A stretch of DNA of 64,000 bases from Methanomassiliicoccales archaeon (GCA_014361295.1 JACIVX010000001.1:631924-695923); one strand, 5' to 3'. Positions 32,480 to 43,100 are shown, counted from the first letter of the stretch. Notes: generated by a model not told the origin, from the letters alone. Program-made: numbers and translations.

Positions 32480-33241
32480 TCACTTTTTCATTCCTGCAAT
32501 TGCGGACGCAAGCGCGATCGAATCAATGTAACTTTTCTTAGCTCTCGAAGTATCGATAAAAACCTTCTCAAGATTTAAAACAGGCGCACCGAGGGCGCGC
32601 CAGCCGCCAAGAAAATGAAGTGCCCTGAAAATGAGATTACCTGATATGCCATCAGGCGCAAGAATCAGATTTCGGTCTACGATAGCATTCTCGATGAGAA
32701 TCTCGCAATCCTTCACATCGAGTCCAGACCCAGCAAAATGCCGAACAACGAAGTCTGCATCTTCGAGTGTTCTGTCGACAATGGGATGTCTTCCTCTATC
32801 CCCTTTCCTGCCACCAGAAAGCACCCCAATTTTCGGTTCCATGTTGAAATTCATGAGGAATTTGCTTCCGAGGTTGATAAATTCAATTTTCTCCTCCACC
32901 GTCCAGCCTTCGTCGACACCGACAGGACCGAGGAGAATAATCGTACCCTGTTTAGGCTGCATGAAAGCCGCTCTCAATATTCGTTTTAAAGAAAAAATTG
33001 TCTTAATGGCAGATATTGTTGAATTAGCATCCAAATTCCCCCGGACCGCTGCGTCGATATCGCCGGAACTTAATGCCTCTACGAGGCGCCTAGAATCATT
33101 GAATATGATGGGTTTTTCCAATCCAATTCTTTTTGTGGCTGAAGTGATGCGACGAACGCCCTGATTTCCCCCAACAAATCCGATTCCAACTCTCGCGTCG
33201 GAACCTCTTGCTACTTCCAGAATTGTGCGTGCCGTAAACAC
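32480..33241 (-). CDS. Methanogenesis marker protein 4 (MtxX-like)
   Basis: 253 residues related to the phosphotransacetylase/phosphate butyryltransferase fold: VGIGFVGGNQGVRRI, DIDAAVRGNLDANSTI, IGVLSGGRKGDRGRHPIVDRTLEDADF and LAPDGISGNLIFRALHFLGGWRALGAP. This pattern is that of the protein called methanogenesis marker 4 or MtxX, whose function is not established. It is usually found in methanogens and some relatives. Translation starts at GTG 33241. Its neighbours are the archaeosine genes and dph2, not methanogenesis genes. No mcr or mtr genes are in the window, so its presence is suggestive only. Confidence 0.75.
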   Translation of the reverse strand: MFTARTILEVARGSDARVGIGFVGGNQGVRRITSATKRIGLEKPIIFNDSRRLVEALSSGDIDAAVRGNLDANSTISAIKTIFSLKRILRAAFMQPKQGTIILLGPVGVDEGWTVEEKIEFINLGSKFLMNFNMEPKIGVLSGGRKGDRGRHPIVDRTLEDADFVVRHFAGSGLDVKDCEILIENAIVDRNLILAPDGISGNLIFRALHFLGGWRALGAPVLNLEKVFIDTSRAKKSYIDSIALASAIAGMKK

Positions 33242-33362
33242 AAAGCATGATTATCGATGGCAATATTCTATCTTTTCGATTGAAGAAATGGAAAGTCCTA
33301 AGATGCTAATAACTTCATCCAAACGATTCCAATTCTGAATATTGTTGCCTTCTATCAAAAAA

Positions 33363-34349
33363 TCACAAAAAGTCGAGATGATAGTCACTCCATCGTCTGA
33401 TTCCAATCGCGATCTCAAATTCAACAGGCGTCAGAATCGGCTTCGGATATCTGAGAAAATCGTCGATCGCGAGGCGTGGACAAGCCGTAGATACATACGC
33501 GTCGGCTTCGAATGGTATCAAAAGATCGGGGTCGAATTCGTTCATTACGACGAGATCTGCTTTCTTACCATGATCTATCGCTTCTTTTCTCAGGCGCGTG
33601 GCGAGATGCAACCGATTTTGTCCGACCTTTGTGGATACGAGAATGAGGAACTTTTTTGCCGTCGAGGCTTTCGAGATTGCAGCATGTCTTTGTCTAAGGA
33701 CCCTTTCAGTGAGATCCGCAAGGTCACGGACCTGCTGAGTAATAGGATCAAAAATTATGACTTTCTTTTTCGTTTCGATGGAAACAGCAAGGGGATGAAA
33801 ATCGCCATTCCCAATGAAGAGAAACTGGTCAACGAGTTCAGAGATATCCTTTGCGGCCGAGATATCGCAACCTAAGACTTGTCCATCATATTTTGCTCGA
33901 CCTTTTCGCCTTCCGATGAAGACCTGCTTACCGTTTTCTTCCAACCATTTTTTAATCTTTTCAAGTTCCCCGAGGAAAGGAATTGTCGTGATCAGTCCAA
34001 TCCTGTTCTCCAACTTTGGAAGGAGTTCGACAAGATGAGTCTGATATTGAACCTCCGCACCGATCTCAACAAAAAGGACTCGATCATCGTAGGCTATTGT
34101 CGGTATTTCCGTATGACCGAAGTGCACGAGAACATCTGCAAACTCCGAAAAGTCCTTTGCAATATCGCATGCTCCATAACACGGATCTGCAATAATGAGC
34201 ATAGTCGCATTGGTCCTTTTACCAAGTTCGTCAGCAATGAATTGCGAATAGATCTTGAGACCTTCGGGCATCTGAAGAGCGACAGACTTGGCATTTCTTT
34301 CATTGATCCATTTCGCCACGAAGTCGAGTTTGAAATCGTACAAGTCCAT
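33363..34349 (-). CDS. dph2: Diphthamide biosynthesis protein Dph2 (3-amino-3-carboxypropyl transferase)
   Basis: 328 residues. The three cluster cysteines of the unusual radical SAM Dph2 fold are visible: DPCYGACDIA, GQVLGCDISAA and STACPRLAIDD. PEGLKIYS near the N-terminus and ILTPVEFEIAIG near the C-terminus are also typical. The homodimer makes the first step of diphthamide on the histidine of translation factor EF-2. It is followed after 31 nt on the same side by rpl10e upstream, consistent with a translation-related transcription unit. Confidence 0.93.
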   Translation of the reverse strand: MDLYDFKLDFVAKWINERNAKSVALQMPEGLKIYSQFIADELGKRTNATMLIIADPCYGACDIAKDFSEFADVLVHFGHTEIPTIAYDDRVLFVEIGAEVQYQTHLVELLPKLENRIGLITTIPFLGELEKIKKWLEENGKQVFIGRRKGRAKYDGQVLGCDISAAKDISELVDQFLFIGNGDFHPLAVSIETKKKVIIFDPITQQVRDLADLTERVLRQRHAAISKASTAKKFLILVSTKVGQNRLHLATRLRKEAIDHGKKADLVVMNEFDPDLLIPFEADAYVSTACPRLAIDDFLRYPKPILTPVEFEIAIGIRRWSDYHLDFL

Positions 34350-34380
34350 TCCCTTGCTTCAAATGAAGAGAAGAGAGCTT

Positions 34381-34899
34381 TCAGGTCAGCAGCTCAGCAC
34401 CCTTCTCAACCTGCGTATAGCATGGGGAGGGTAGCTTCATTGCAGCTCGCCACAGGGCTTCTTTAGCGGCATTAAGTCCTTGCACAGTCGTGCGCACTGT
34501 CATTACAGCTTGATCAGGCTGAACCCTAGCAGCTGTACCCACCGGCTTTCCAAAGGCCGCTCTCATTCCGCCTGAAACCCGGTCAGCACCAGCTCCCGTT
34601 GCCATTTTGTGTTCCCTCAGCACGTTGTGAGGATAGACTCTGACTTTCAGGTGATAATTTGAAGTACCGATGCCTTTAGATAATACCCTATTTGCTGCAA
34701 TACGTGCCGCTTCAAGAGCTGTATGCCTTATCTGGCATGATTCTTTTACCCTGAGAGAAAGTACAACTGGAAAGTCGCCTGCCGGGTTCCCGATGTCGAA
34801 CTGGGAAATGCGCGGAGCTGGAACACCTCCCATGTACTCCTTCCGTGTGTACGCTTGTCCCTTTATTTGGCGATACATCCTTCCTGGTTTCCGTGCCAT
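34381..34899 (-). CDS. rpl10e: Large-subunit ribosomal protein L10e (uL16)
   Basis: 172 residues starting [55 protein letters not shown] is the conserved loop near the peptidyl-transferase centre. Length and sequence are normal for archaeal L10e. A GGTGAT site lies a few nt upstream of the ATG. An AT-rich TATA-like block (TTATATAC, near 34959) serves as promoter. It lies upstream of dph2 in the same direction and is divergent from the RNase P subunit gene. Confidence 0.96.
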   Translation of the reverse strand: MARKPGRMYRQIKGQAYTRKEYMGGVPAPRISQFDIGNPAGDFPVVLSLRVKESCQIRHTALEAARIAANRVLSKGIGTSNYHLKVRVYPHNVLREHKMATGAGADRVSGGMRAAFGKPVGTAARVQPDQAVMTVRTTVQGLNAAKEALWRAAMKLPSPCYTQVEKGAELLT

Positions 34900-35108
34900 A
34901 GTAGATCACCAGTAACCCTATTAATCTGAGAGGTGGCTAGATTAATATTTTGGTATATAAGGCTGATGAGTAGTTCCGAAAAAACGATGATCCGATTTCT
35001 TTTTATCGAAATATGGTACTGTAACGAAAGTTATTGCGAAACCGCACCAATTGCTGAATACCGCAAAGAGAAAATATCTTTGATTGAATTTAAACACGAG
35101 GGAGAAAC

Positions 35109-35462
35109 ACGGGAAAGAAAAGGATCGATAACAAGGACGCGCATCGAATAGCGAAAAAACGAATTGAATATCTGCTAGCGTTAGCCGAATCAGAAGCTTT
35201 AAGAGACAATTTTTTGCGCGGAAAAAGATATGTGGAACTGGCAAGGCGAATCGGATTAAGAACAAATACCTCAATGCCAAAAGGCTTTATGTATTGCCGA
35301 AAATGTCTTAACCCACTGATTCCAGGTAAGAATTGCCATGTTAGGCTAAGATCAAATCGAGTAGTTATCCATTGTCATAACTGTGGAAACATCAAGAGGA
35401 TACCTTATTTAAAAGAAAAAAGGAAGGCGAAAAAATGTCAAGGATTTCAAGAGCCGAGTTGA
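35109..35462 (+). CDS. rnp4: RNase P protein component 4 (Rpp21/Rpr2 family), probable ACG start
   Basis: The frame codes for the N-terminal helices (HRIAKKRIEYLLALAESEAL and FLRGKRYVELARRI) and the zinc ribbon with two Cys pairs (YCRKCLNPL and HCHNCGNIKR), as in archaeal Rpp21. The frame is open from a TAA at 35091 but has no ATG, GTG or TTG before the conserved helices; the first TTG (35214) would remove them. ACG at 35109 is preceded by a perfect GAGGGAG site (35098-35104) 4 nt upstream, and gives a 117-residue protein beginning GKKRIDNKDAHRIAKK after the initiator, the expected length and layout. The protein works with Rpp29 in 5' tRNA processing. It overlaps the next gene by 28 nt. Confidence 0.8.
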   Translation, partial: TGKKRIDNKDAHRIAKKRIEYLLALAESEALRDNFLRGKRYVELARRIGLRTNTSMPKGFMYCRKCLNPLIPGKNCHVRLRSNRVVIHCHNCGNIKRIPYLKEKRKAKKCQGFQEPS

Positions 35463-35713
35463 AACGCATGGGTACTGAGATCAAATCAAGTATCCATGTC
35501 GGCAAAGGTGGTATCTCAGAGAATCTAATCGAAGAGATTAGAAGCCAATTGAAGAAGCATAAAATTGTGAAGATTAAGATCCTTGAAGCAGCAGGTTTAG
35601 AAAGGATGACTGCTGCAAAAGAGCTTGCTGATCGGACACGATCGGAACTGGTCGAAGTAAGAGGTAACACCATTCTGCTCTGCGAAGCAAGTCTTTTTGA
35701 GCAAACAGAATGA
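35435..35713 (+). CDS. YhbY/CRM-domain RNA-binding protein
   Basis: 92 residues forming one CRM domain: LKRMGTEIKSSIHVGKGGISENLIEEIRSQLKKHKIVKIKIL with the GxxG loop (GKGG), followed by AAKELADRTRSELVEVRGNTILL. Bacterial YhbY binds pre-50S ribosomes, and archaeal single-domain CRM proteins are thought to act in rRNA or tRNA maturation. It overlaps the RNase P subunit gene by 28 nt and has GGAAGG a few nt upstream of the ATG, so the two RNA-processing genes are co-transcribed, followed by serS after 21 nt. Confidence 0.9.
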   Translation: MSRISRAELKRMGTEIKSSIHVGKGGISENLIEEIRSQLKKHKIVKIKILEAAGLERMTAAKELADRTRSELVEVRGNTILLCEASLFEQTE

Positions 35714-35734
35714 TAATGCCGTATAGGTGAGCCG

Positions 35735-36997
35735 ATGCTGGATATCGCTTTGATCAGAAATAATCCTGACCTGGTAAGGGCCTCCCTTAGAAACAGAGGT
35801 TATCCAGAGAATCTTCTCGATGAATTTCTGAGAGTCGATGCCGAGTGGCGGAAAATGGTCGACGAGAGCAATCGACTCAAAAGGGTGAGGAATTCGGTCG
35901 CAGAAGAGATACCGAAATTAAAAGATGATGAAAAAAAGAACAAGATTGATGAAATGAAGAGAATCGTTGAAAGAATCAAGGAACTCGATACTAGAATTTC
36001 GGAATTGGAGAATGTGAGAAACGAAATTGTGCTCAACATGCCGAATATTCCTCATGATTCTGTTCCTGTGGGTCGCAGCAGTGAGGATAACATCACTGTC
36101 AAAGAATTTGGAAAACCGAGGGTATTTGACTTTCCGCCAAAAACACATTTTGAGATCGGCGAAGATCTTGACATCATTGATTTCGCTAGAGGCGCGAAGA
36201 TTGCAGGATCCGGCTTTTATGTGATGAAAGGAGACGGTGCAAGATTGGAAAGAGCGCTTATCAATTACATGCTTGATGTTCATCGACAGCAGGGTTATAT
36301 TGAAGTGTTTCCACCGGCAGTTGTTAACAGACAGGCAGTGATTGGCACTGGGCAATACCCAAAGCTTAAAGATGATATGTACTGGATTGAAAGAGATGAC
36401 CTATGGTTGAACCCAACTGCTGAGGTACCTGTCACGAATCTCCACATGGACGAAATTTTTGACAAGAAGGATCTGCCGATTTATTATACCGCGTATTTGC
36501 CTTCTTTTAGAAGAGAAGCTGGCCGTCACGCTGACACAAGAGGGATTGTGAGGGTACACCAATTCAATAAGGTCGAACTTGTCAAATTTGTTCTACCAGA
36601 AAAATCATTCGATGAACTCGAAAGTCTTCTTCTTGACGCAGAGGCAATTCTTCAGGGATTGGAACTCCCCTATCGCGTGAAATTACTCTGCACGGGCGAT
36701 CTCGGCTTCGCATCGGCAAAGACTTACGACATCGAAGCTCACGCGCCAGGAATAGACCTCTGGCTCGAAGTTTCCTCCTGCAGTTGTTTTACGGATTTCC
36801 AGGCAAGAAGAGCGAGGATTAAATACAGACCTGAACCCCATCTGAAAAGCGAATTTGTCCACACCTTGAACGGATCTGGAATTGCACTGCCGAGGACGGT
36901 TGCTTCACTTCTTGAGAATTACCAGAATCGCGACGGTACAGTGACCATTCCAAAAGTTTTGAGGCCATATATGCAAGGCCAAGAACTTATTGAATGA
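35735..36997 (+). CDS. serS: Seryl-tRNA synthetase, common (bacterial-like) type
   Basis: 420 residues. The N-terminal coiled-coil arm spans about residues 30-100 (RLKRVRNSVAEEIPKLKDDEKKNKIDEM...). The class II motifs follow: LNPTAEVPVTNLHMDE, PSFRREAGRHADTRGIVRVHQFNKVELVKF (motif 2), EVSSCSCFTDFQARRARIKYR and HTLNGSGIALPRTVASLLENYQ (motif 3). This is the common SerRS, not the rare zinc-dependent methanogen type, which is informative because some methanogens carry only the rare type. It lies in a run of translation and RNA-processing genes. Confidence 0.95.
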   Translation: MLDIALIRNNPDLVRASLRNRGYPENLLDEFLRVDAEWRKMVDESNRLKRVRNSVAEEIPKLKDDEKKNKIDEMKRIVERIKELDTRISELENVRNEIVLNMPNIPHDSVPVGRSSEDNITVKEFGKPRVFDFPPKTHFEIGEDLDIIDFARGAKIAGSGFYVMKGDGARLERALINYMLDVHRQQGYIEVFPPAVVNRQAVIGTGQYPKLKDDMYWIERDDLWLNPTAEVPVTNLHMDEIFDKKDLPIYYTAYLPSFRREAGRHADTRGIVRVHQFNKVELVKFVLPEKSFDELESLLLDAEAILQGLELPYRVKLLCTGDLGFASAKTYDIEAHAPGIDLWLEVSSCSCFTDFQARRARIKYRPEPHLKSEFVHTLNGSGIALPRTVASLLENYQNRDGTVTIPKVLRPYMQGQELIE

Positions 36998-37070
36998 TCT
37001 CAGACCGATGTTAAAAGGCGCCGATGAAAAAATGAATGATTTGAAACTAGTTGAGAAGATGCCATCGAGT

Positions 37071-38354
37071 TCACCAGAGCAAGACAAGAATAAGTATATT
37101 AGTTAAGGCGAGCACAGCGATCAGGATAGGAATCGCGATTTTACAGTAATCTTTCCATGACCAATGGATACCGTTTTTCTCTGCAACCGCCAGAGCGACG
37201 ACGTTAGCAGACGCACCGATCGGTGTCGCGTTCCCGGCAATATCACACGCTAGTGCGGTTGTGAAGGTCAATGATCCCAAACTCGCTCCAGTATCAGCTG
37301 AAAGTGTCTTCAATACAGGAACCATCGCAGCTGCGACTGGGATATTGTCAAAGACCGCTGAGATGAGAGCAATAAACCAGAAAAGGAGTGTGGGAAGGAT
37401 AATTGGATCTGAACCGGAAACACCCGCGATCGCGTGAGCAAATCCAGTCAACACACCAGCTGATTCCAGACCTCCTACCATAACAAAGAGACCGGCGAGG
37501 AAAACGATCGTGTGCCAGTCGATCTTCTGTATGAGTTCATCATATCTTCGTCTACCCAATAACAGAACAAGGGCGCCGCCCAGAACGGCGACAAATGCAA
37601 CTAGTAGATCCAAAAGATTGTGGAGGACTAGCAATGTGACTGTAAATGCGAAAATGACTAAAGCAATTCGCATCTGTCTAAGATCCTTCACCGCCGAGAA
37701 CGGATCTAGATCTTTATGCTGCTCCATGATTTCCTCTATGTTAACATGGCGCCTCCTGAAATTATGCCTATAGAGGATCATAAAAAGAAAGAGGTTGAAA
37801 AAGAAAACGATAACAGCGATTACGCCAGTATGCTCCACAAAATCCATAAACCCAAAGTTTAAGGCAGTCCCAAGGATGACATTAGGCGGATCGCCCATGA
37901 TAGTAGCACTGCCGCCGATATTGGCCGAACATATTTGAGCTATGATCATCGGCAACGGCGGAATCTTGAGTATCGAGGCCACTTCAATGGTTAGTGAACT
38001 CATGAACACCATGACAGTAATCGAGTCCATGAATGCTGCCAGAAAGGCTGAGAGGCCACAAAATACAACAAAAATTTTTAGCGAGTCAAATTTTGTCAAT
38101 TGCAGAAAATGGAGACCGATCCACCTGAAAAACCCACTTTCAGCAAGCGCTCCCACAAGGATAAACATACCAAATATCAGTCCAATAGCATTCCATTCAA
38201 TCGATCTGATCGCTTCTTCTTCCGAAATGATACCGAGACCAACCATTAGAAGAGAGCCGACTATCACGAGTACAGCTCTATCAGCGAGCTCTAGAACCAT
38301 TATGAGATAAACTATGCCGAAGATCAGTAGAGCCAATATCGCATTAATTTCCAC
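37071..38354 (-). CDS. ArsB/NhaD (SLC13-like) ion permease
   Basis: 427 residues with about 11-12 hydrophobic segments. IMVLELADRAVLVIVGSLLMV opens the protein; FMDSITVMVFMSSLTIEVASIL and ANIGGSATIMGDPPNVILGTALNFGF form the first half-repeat signature. ISAVFDNIPVAAAMVPVLKTL and DIAGNATPIGASANVVALAVAEKNG form the second, inverted repeat. The ion-transporter superfamily includes arsenite pumps, Na/H antiporters and dicarboxylate carriers; these motifs (GDPPN, GASANV) fit the ArsB/NhaD branch but do not define the ion. No arsenic genes are adjacent. It is convergent with serS. Confidence 0.85.
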   Translation of the reverse strand: MEINAILALLIFGIVYLIMVLELADRAVLVIVGSLLMVGLGIISEEEAIRSIEWNAIGLIFGMFILVGALAESGFFRWIGLHFLQLTKFDSLKIFVVFCGLSAFLAAFMDSITVMVFMSSLTIEVASILKIPPLPMIIAQICSANIGGSATIMGDPPNVILGTALNFGFMDFVEHTGVIAVIVFFFNLFLFMILYRHNFRRRHVNIEEIMEQHKDLDPFSAVKDLRQMRIALVIFAFTVTLLVLHNLLDLLVAFVAVLGGALVLLLGRRRYDELIQKIDWHTIVFLAGLFVMVGGLESAGVLTGFAHAIAGVSGSDPIILPTLLFWFIALISAVFDNIPVAAAMVPVLKTLSADTGASLGSLTFTTALACDIAGNATPIGASANVVALAVAEKNGIHWSWKDYCKIAIPILIAVLALTNILILVLLW

Positions 38355-38746
38355 GAGTGCATCCCGACCGGTATAACAATTCTGTGGAAAAAATACTTTC
38401 TCAGATATACGCTAAAGATACTGTAACGAATTTGTATTGGTAGTGATGGAAGAGATCTATGTTAACTCAAAAAACTACATCATCAATTTGGAAGATGGTA
38501 GAATCACAATTTGGTTTTGAAAATATGTAATGAAGAACAGTAGCAAAATCTTCAATAAAAGGTATAACTGGTTAGATCCTAAATCTTAAATAAGATTTCT
38601 AAAAAAAGAGCATATCGAGATTACAGTGACCCAACATTTTGAGATACTATTTCGATGCTGGATATCCAATCAAAAAAAGAAATGTCTTGAGAAGACTGAA
38701 AAGGGCAAATATGAAGCTGTATATTCGATGAGATTTCTGATTCAAT
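38355..38746. other. Intergenic region, about 390 nt, with oligo-T termination signals
   Basis: This AT-rich stretch lies between the permease start and the MscS stop. Read on the minus strand, two T7 runs occur downstream of mscS (opposite the A runs at about 38672-38678 and 38602-38608), and an inverted repeat AAATCTT-aaat-AAGATTT lies at about 38582-38599. These fit archaeal oligo-T termination for mscS. A 24-codon plus-strand ORF (38446-38520) has no supporting features. Confidence 0.4.
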
Positions 38747-40069
38747 TCACGCGATCTTTACGCCATTTTGCTTAAAGATTTTCTGCAGATTAGATATAAG
38801 ATCCGAGCGGATCCTTCTGCTTTCAGTCGGATTGTTTGTAAACACGACTACCTCGTACCGTATTTTATTATCATTGATTCCAAGCGCAATTACCTCGGGT
38901 GCACGCTTCTCAACGATCCCTGCGACACGAGCTGCTGCGGATTTAACATAGCCCTCAACTTTTTCATAAGAGATATCATAAGAGATCTCAAGAACGAGAG
39001 AGATGCCATAGGTTCCAGATCGCGAATAGTTGTAGATCTTATTTCCGAGGATTTCTTGGTTTGGGATATCGATAATTTCCCCCTCAGGAGTTTTTACTTT
39101 CGTGTATACAAGTCCCTTCTCCAATACTTCACATTCAAGATTCTCTCCAATTTTTATGTAATCTCCGACATCAAAAAGATTGATCTCCATAATCGTAAAA
39201 CCTGAAACGATATTCCGAGCGGTCGAATACGAAAAGATGATGCCAAGAATGATAAATGTGAATAAAATCGCGACTAAAAGAAACCCGACTAGTTCTAAAC
39301 CCATAAGCGCAAAGAAGCTAAAAATTGCAGCGAACGCCGCTACTAGATAAAGCGCATATTTCAAGCTGATCTTAAAAAGATCGATCGCCTGTGGATTGAA
39401 TCGTTTGGTCCTGAACTTATAATCCTCTAAAATTGCCTCAATTAATTTGACGATGAGATAAATAGCGAGAATAATAATAAAAATCGACACGATAGCTGCC
39501 TGATTTTTTTCAAGGAAATCTGCCAATGCAGTGTAGGGATCAACGCCTGGAATCATTGATATGAGTACGAAAAGGATGATTGCGGCGACTATAATATATA
39601 GAACATAACTCAAGAACAAAGTTGTGAACTCAACTGCACTTGTATGAATAGTTCCGTCCTTTAATGATCTTATCCTCGCATTTTTTGAAATTCTTCGTAG
39701 AATCTTCCCTGCCAAGATCGTGAGAAGCAAAAGAACGATAATGAAAATGATCTCAATTATGTATCCAGAGAAATAGTTCCATATATTCTCCTTAAAGAAT
39801 TCTGAAACAAAAGAGGCAACATAGATTAGCGAAAAAATGAGAAAAATAATAATTAGCGACTTGATCGTACGCGCCAAAAACTCAACAACGTCCGCATCAA
39901 AATACTTGCCTTCCTTAGTCTTCATCCTCTCAAAGTGTTTTGAGACGTATGACCATAGATAGAGGGAAACGACAAAAAGAGCAAAAAATGCCAGAATAGC
40001 CCAGCCGTACTCCTCGAGCCAATTGGTGTTTCCGACTTCAAGAGCATACATCGTGCCGCAAATATCCAT
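38747..40069 (-). CDS. MscS-family mechanosensitive channel
   Basis: 440 residues. The N-terminal part has about six hydrophobic helices (about 14-36, 62-90, 98-118, 145-175, 190-215 and 240-280). The MscS core follows, with pore helix and beta domain: FTIMEINLFDVGDYIKIGENLECEVLEKGLVYTKVKTPEGEIIDIPNQEILGNKIYNYSRSG, a classic MscS beta-domain pattern. The C-terminal alpha/beta domain ends the protein. Such channels open under membrane tension to release solutes on osmotic downshift. It follows the large surface-protein gene on the same strand with a 110-nt gap. Confidence 0.88.
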   Translation of the reverse strand: MDICGTMYALEVGNTNWLEEYGWAILAFFALFVVSLYLWSYVSKHFERMKTKEGKYFDADVVEFLARTIKSLIIIFLIFSLIYVASFVSEFFKENIWNYFSGYIIEIIFIIVLLLLTILAGKILRRISKNARIRSLKDGTIHTSAVEFTTLFLSYVLYIIVAAIILFVLISMIPGVDPYTALADFLEKNQAAIVSIFIIILAIYLIVKLIEAILEDYKFRTKRFNPQAIDLFKISLKYALYLVAAFAAIFSFFALMGLELVGFLLVAILFTFIILGIIFSYSTARNIVSGFTIMEINLFDVGDYIKIGENLECEVLEKGLVYTKVKTPEGEIIDIPNQEILGNKIYNYSRSGTYGISLVLEISYDISYEKVEGYVKSAAARVAGIVEKRAPEVIALGINDNKIRYEVVVFTNNPTESRRIRSDLISNLQKIFKQNGVKIA

Positions 40070-40179
40070 ACATTGGGATATCCATTAGGAATATATTGAA
40101 ACTTCGCGAGATTAATGATATATCAATTGCTTGGCGAAGAATACCTCTGATTAAAAGCTCTGTAAATAGGCTCAAGCAA

Positions 40180-43100
40180 TTAGAGGCCTTGAGGAAATAA
40201 GGATACCTTAAATATCCATATATCGACATTCTTTTCGGTTCCTGTATTGAATAAAGGAGAAAGAATAAGACCAGGCACGCCACAAATTCGCAATCCGAGA
40301 TTAATCTTCATCCTCTCACCATATCCGCCCAAAGCATACGAGATCGCGGGGATATTTGCCTCGATGATTGCTTCAAATCGGAATGTCCCACCTAATGGCA
40401 CACTCAATAGCAATTCCGGAACGCCGATGGAGCCAAAAGCCTCGAATCGAACGTACACATCATCGAGGATCGAAGAAATGTTTTTTCCAAAAGAATCGGA
40501 AATGCCGGGTGTCGCAACTCTCTTGATAGCTTTCACGATGATCGAGGAAATATTCTCAAGTGCTTTCTCGATAAAATCTCCCGTCGCCACTAGGCTCAAT
40601 GCAAATCCAGATTTCGCTGCTGAGGTCGCGTCAGATACTGCAATTTCAACAAATATACGAAATTCTATTATCGAATCCCCGATTGTGCGAATGCATCTTT
40701 CCGTAATGTTGTGCAAGATTTTTTTCACCAATGTTCCCAATGCATTGAGGTCAGTGCTTGAGAGGGAGAGGTCAGCGAAAACCTGAGCTGCGGCATCCCA
40801 AAGTGTTTTTCTTACCCATTCTGTGCTCGAAGGCGTAATGGTTTTTTTGCCGTTCGGCCTACCACAGCTCTCCGACTTGAACACCCATCGATCTCCCCCA
40901 TCATAAGCGCGTTGCCACGTACGATCGTCGTTGTAAAAGTCAGTTGTCCATGGCGTTACATCAACGCGATGACCCGACGAATCCAGCAATACAATGCATT
41001 CACTCAGAGGGAACTTTCTCTCTCCACCGTTATCCAAAGCTTGCCCAGAAAGGACAATTATCTTGTACGATTTCGGGAGAATCTGATCATCACCAATTGT
41101 ATCTATTTTCTGAACGCCATGTGAGGTTTCTATCCTCCAGCCTGAAAGACTGATCGCATAATCAGTGGGATTGAAAAGCTCGATCCACTCACGCCCAAAG
41201 TCCGTACCAGGAGGGTTCTGTTCATATTCGTTGATGACTACATGATTTGCTACTGGATAGTTATATTTCATCTCAAAGCCAGCGTCAATCGAACCAACAA
41301 CGCCTGGTATTGGAAGAGGGATTCTAGATAGGAATTGACCAATGATAGGGACCTCGGCCAGAGAGAACCGCAAACTCTTATACTGTATAATTTCTGGCAT
41401 GTGGAATTCGAAGGAGGTATTACCAAATAGACCCTTCACTTCGATAAAATGATTGAAGATTTTCATTAGTGGATCGATGACGATATCAAGACTCCATTTT
41501 CCATTTGCGATTGTCGCATTGGAAATCAAATCGTAATCGCCTTTAGCAATTTTCAAAAATCTCACAGAGATCGAGAGTTCCGTCTCTCCGCATGATAAGA
41601 AAGATGTGATCTTTAGAATATCTTTTGTAGAGCCAAGTGCGAGATCAAGAGGATTTATTGCGATTAGGAATCTGAGGCCATAAATCGTCAAATTGAACTG
41701 GATTTCACCTAACAATGAAAGGATTTTTTCGACAACCCATGAAAGAGCGGAATTTGTCCCACATTCGAAGAATTTTACAATGTTAGTGATGATGTCTTGC
41801 AGTGAATCTGAAAGAATTTGGATCGCCTTTACAGCATATGAAAGAGCTGTTGGAAGAATCGTCCTGGCGAAAGAAAATATGTGAGTTACAATGTTAAAAA
41901 TTAATCCTACGCCGCCGCTTATCTTTGTCCAGACATTCTCCAAAAAGTTGACGATATCTTTTCCAAGCGTTGAGGTTGATTCATAATAGACCCCTTCTAG
42001 CGGCCAACCACTCTGGACTGAAATTGAAAAGGTCATATTGAAAGTTACCCAGTCACCAACACTCAGCGGTATGGATGAAATGAGAGGATTTGTATCCAAG
42101 TCTGATGAAATTGAAAGATAGAGTGAACCAGATGCTGAAACCTCCCATTGCGTGACATATGGAGAAAATGAAAGGTTCTTGAGATCCGTGAGATGCCTAT
42201 TTGGATAGAATTCAGATGATGGGGTATACTCCCACGGTTTTGTGATTTCAATAGCATAAGGATTTTCTATTTCCGACGGGGGTCCATTCGTATTGATTCT
42301 CTCTTTGTTGAATGCACATTCCACTCTTATGACTTCGCGGGTTGTAGTCCCATCTTCAGCCAAGAGAGTGAATCCCTTCATTTCAGGAAGTGAAATTAGA
42401 ATTGGATCAGTTCTTAGGCTGAAGGCACTCTCCATCTCATCGAGTAAGCGAAGAATCGCTTTCATTAGAATATCCTCAATGCCTGGAATTTCTTCTGTGC
42501 AACCGAATGCAAGATTTCCTAAAGTTCGAGCAAAAAAGCTGATAGAGCTCCGTGATGGAAGATGACCAAATACGTCTTTAAAGATGCCAATAACCCGCTC
42601 CACTTTTTTGTCAAACGACTCTTCGATTCTTTCTCTTAGCCCCCAAGTTGATGAACACTTTATTTCTGAGTAAACCTGATTGACTGCGATTCGCAGAGAT
42701 TCGCTTCCGAAGTCCTGTAATTGAGGTACAATATTGTTGACAACTGCATTAGCAAGCGATTTAATCGCCTGATCGACGGTAGCATTGCGATTGAAAATCT
42801 CCTTCCAATTCATGTCTATGAAATCGATCAGCGCCTCGCCCATTTTATCAATGAGAAGAGAAGCGTTTAGGGCTTCGTCGATCGCTTGTTTAATCTCTAA
42901 TCTGCCGTTCTCTACAGCTTCCTTGAGCGACTCCTTCAAGGAAGAATGGTAGTGATTACCATCCATCGCATTTCCAGTGATTTCCACCAGCGGCAGAAAT
43001 TTTTTGTCGAGAATACTACAGGCAATTGATTTCACAAAACTCTCAAGCGTTTCAGCTAGTTCGCAGGTGCTAATCCTGTATTGAACGGCGAACTCTTTCC

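Noticed and set aside
34933-35151. 72-codon plus-strand ORF upstream of the RNase P subunit
   Set aside because: It overlaps the promoter region and the start of the Rpp21 frame, has no domain, and runs in another frame across the conserved coding sequence.
38446-38520. 24-codon ORF in the permease/MscS gap
   Set aside because: It is short, AT-rich and has no downstream gene to control; it lacks the biased composition of the leuA leader ORF.
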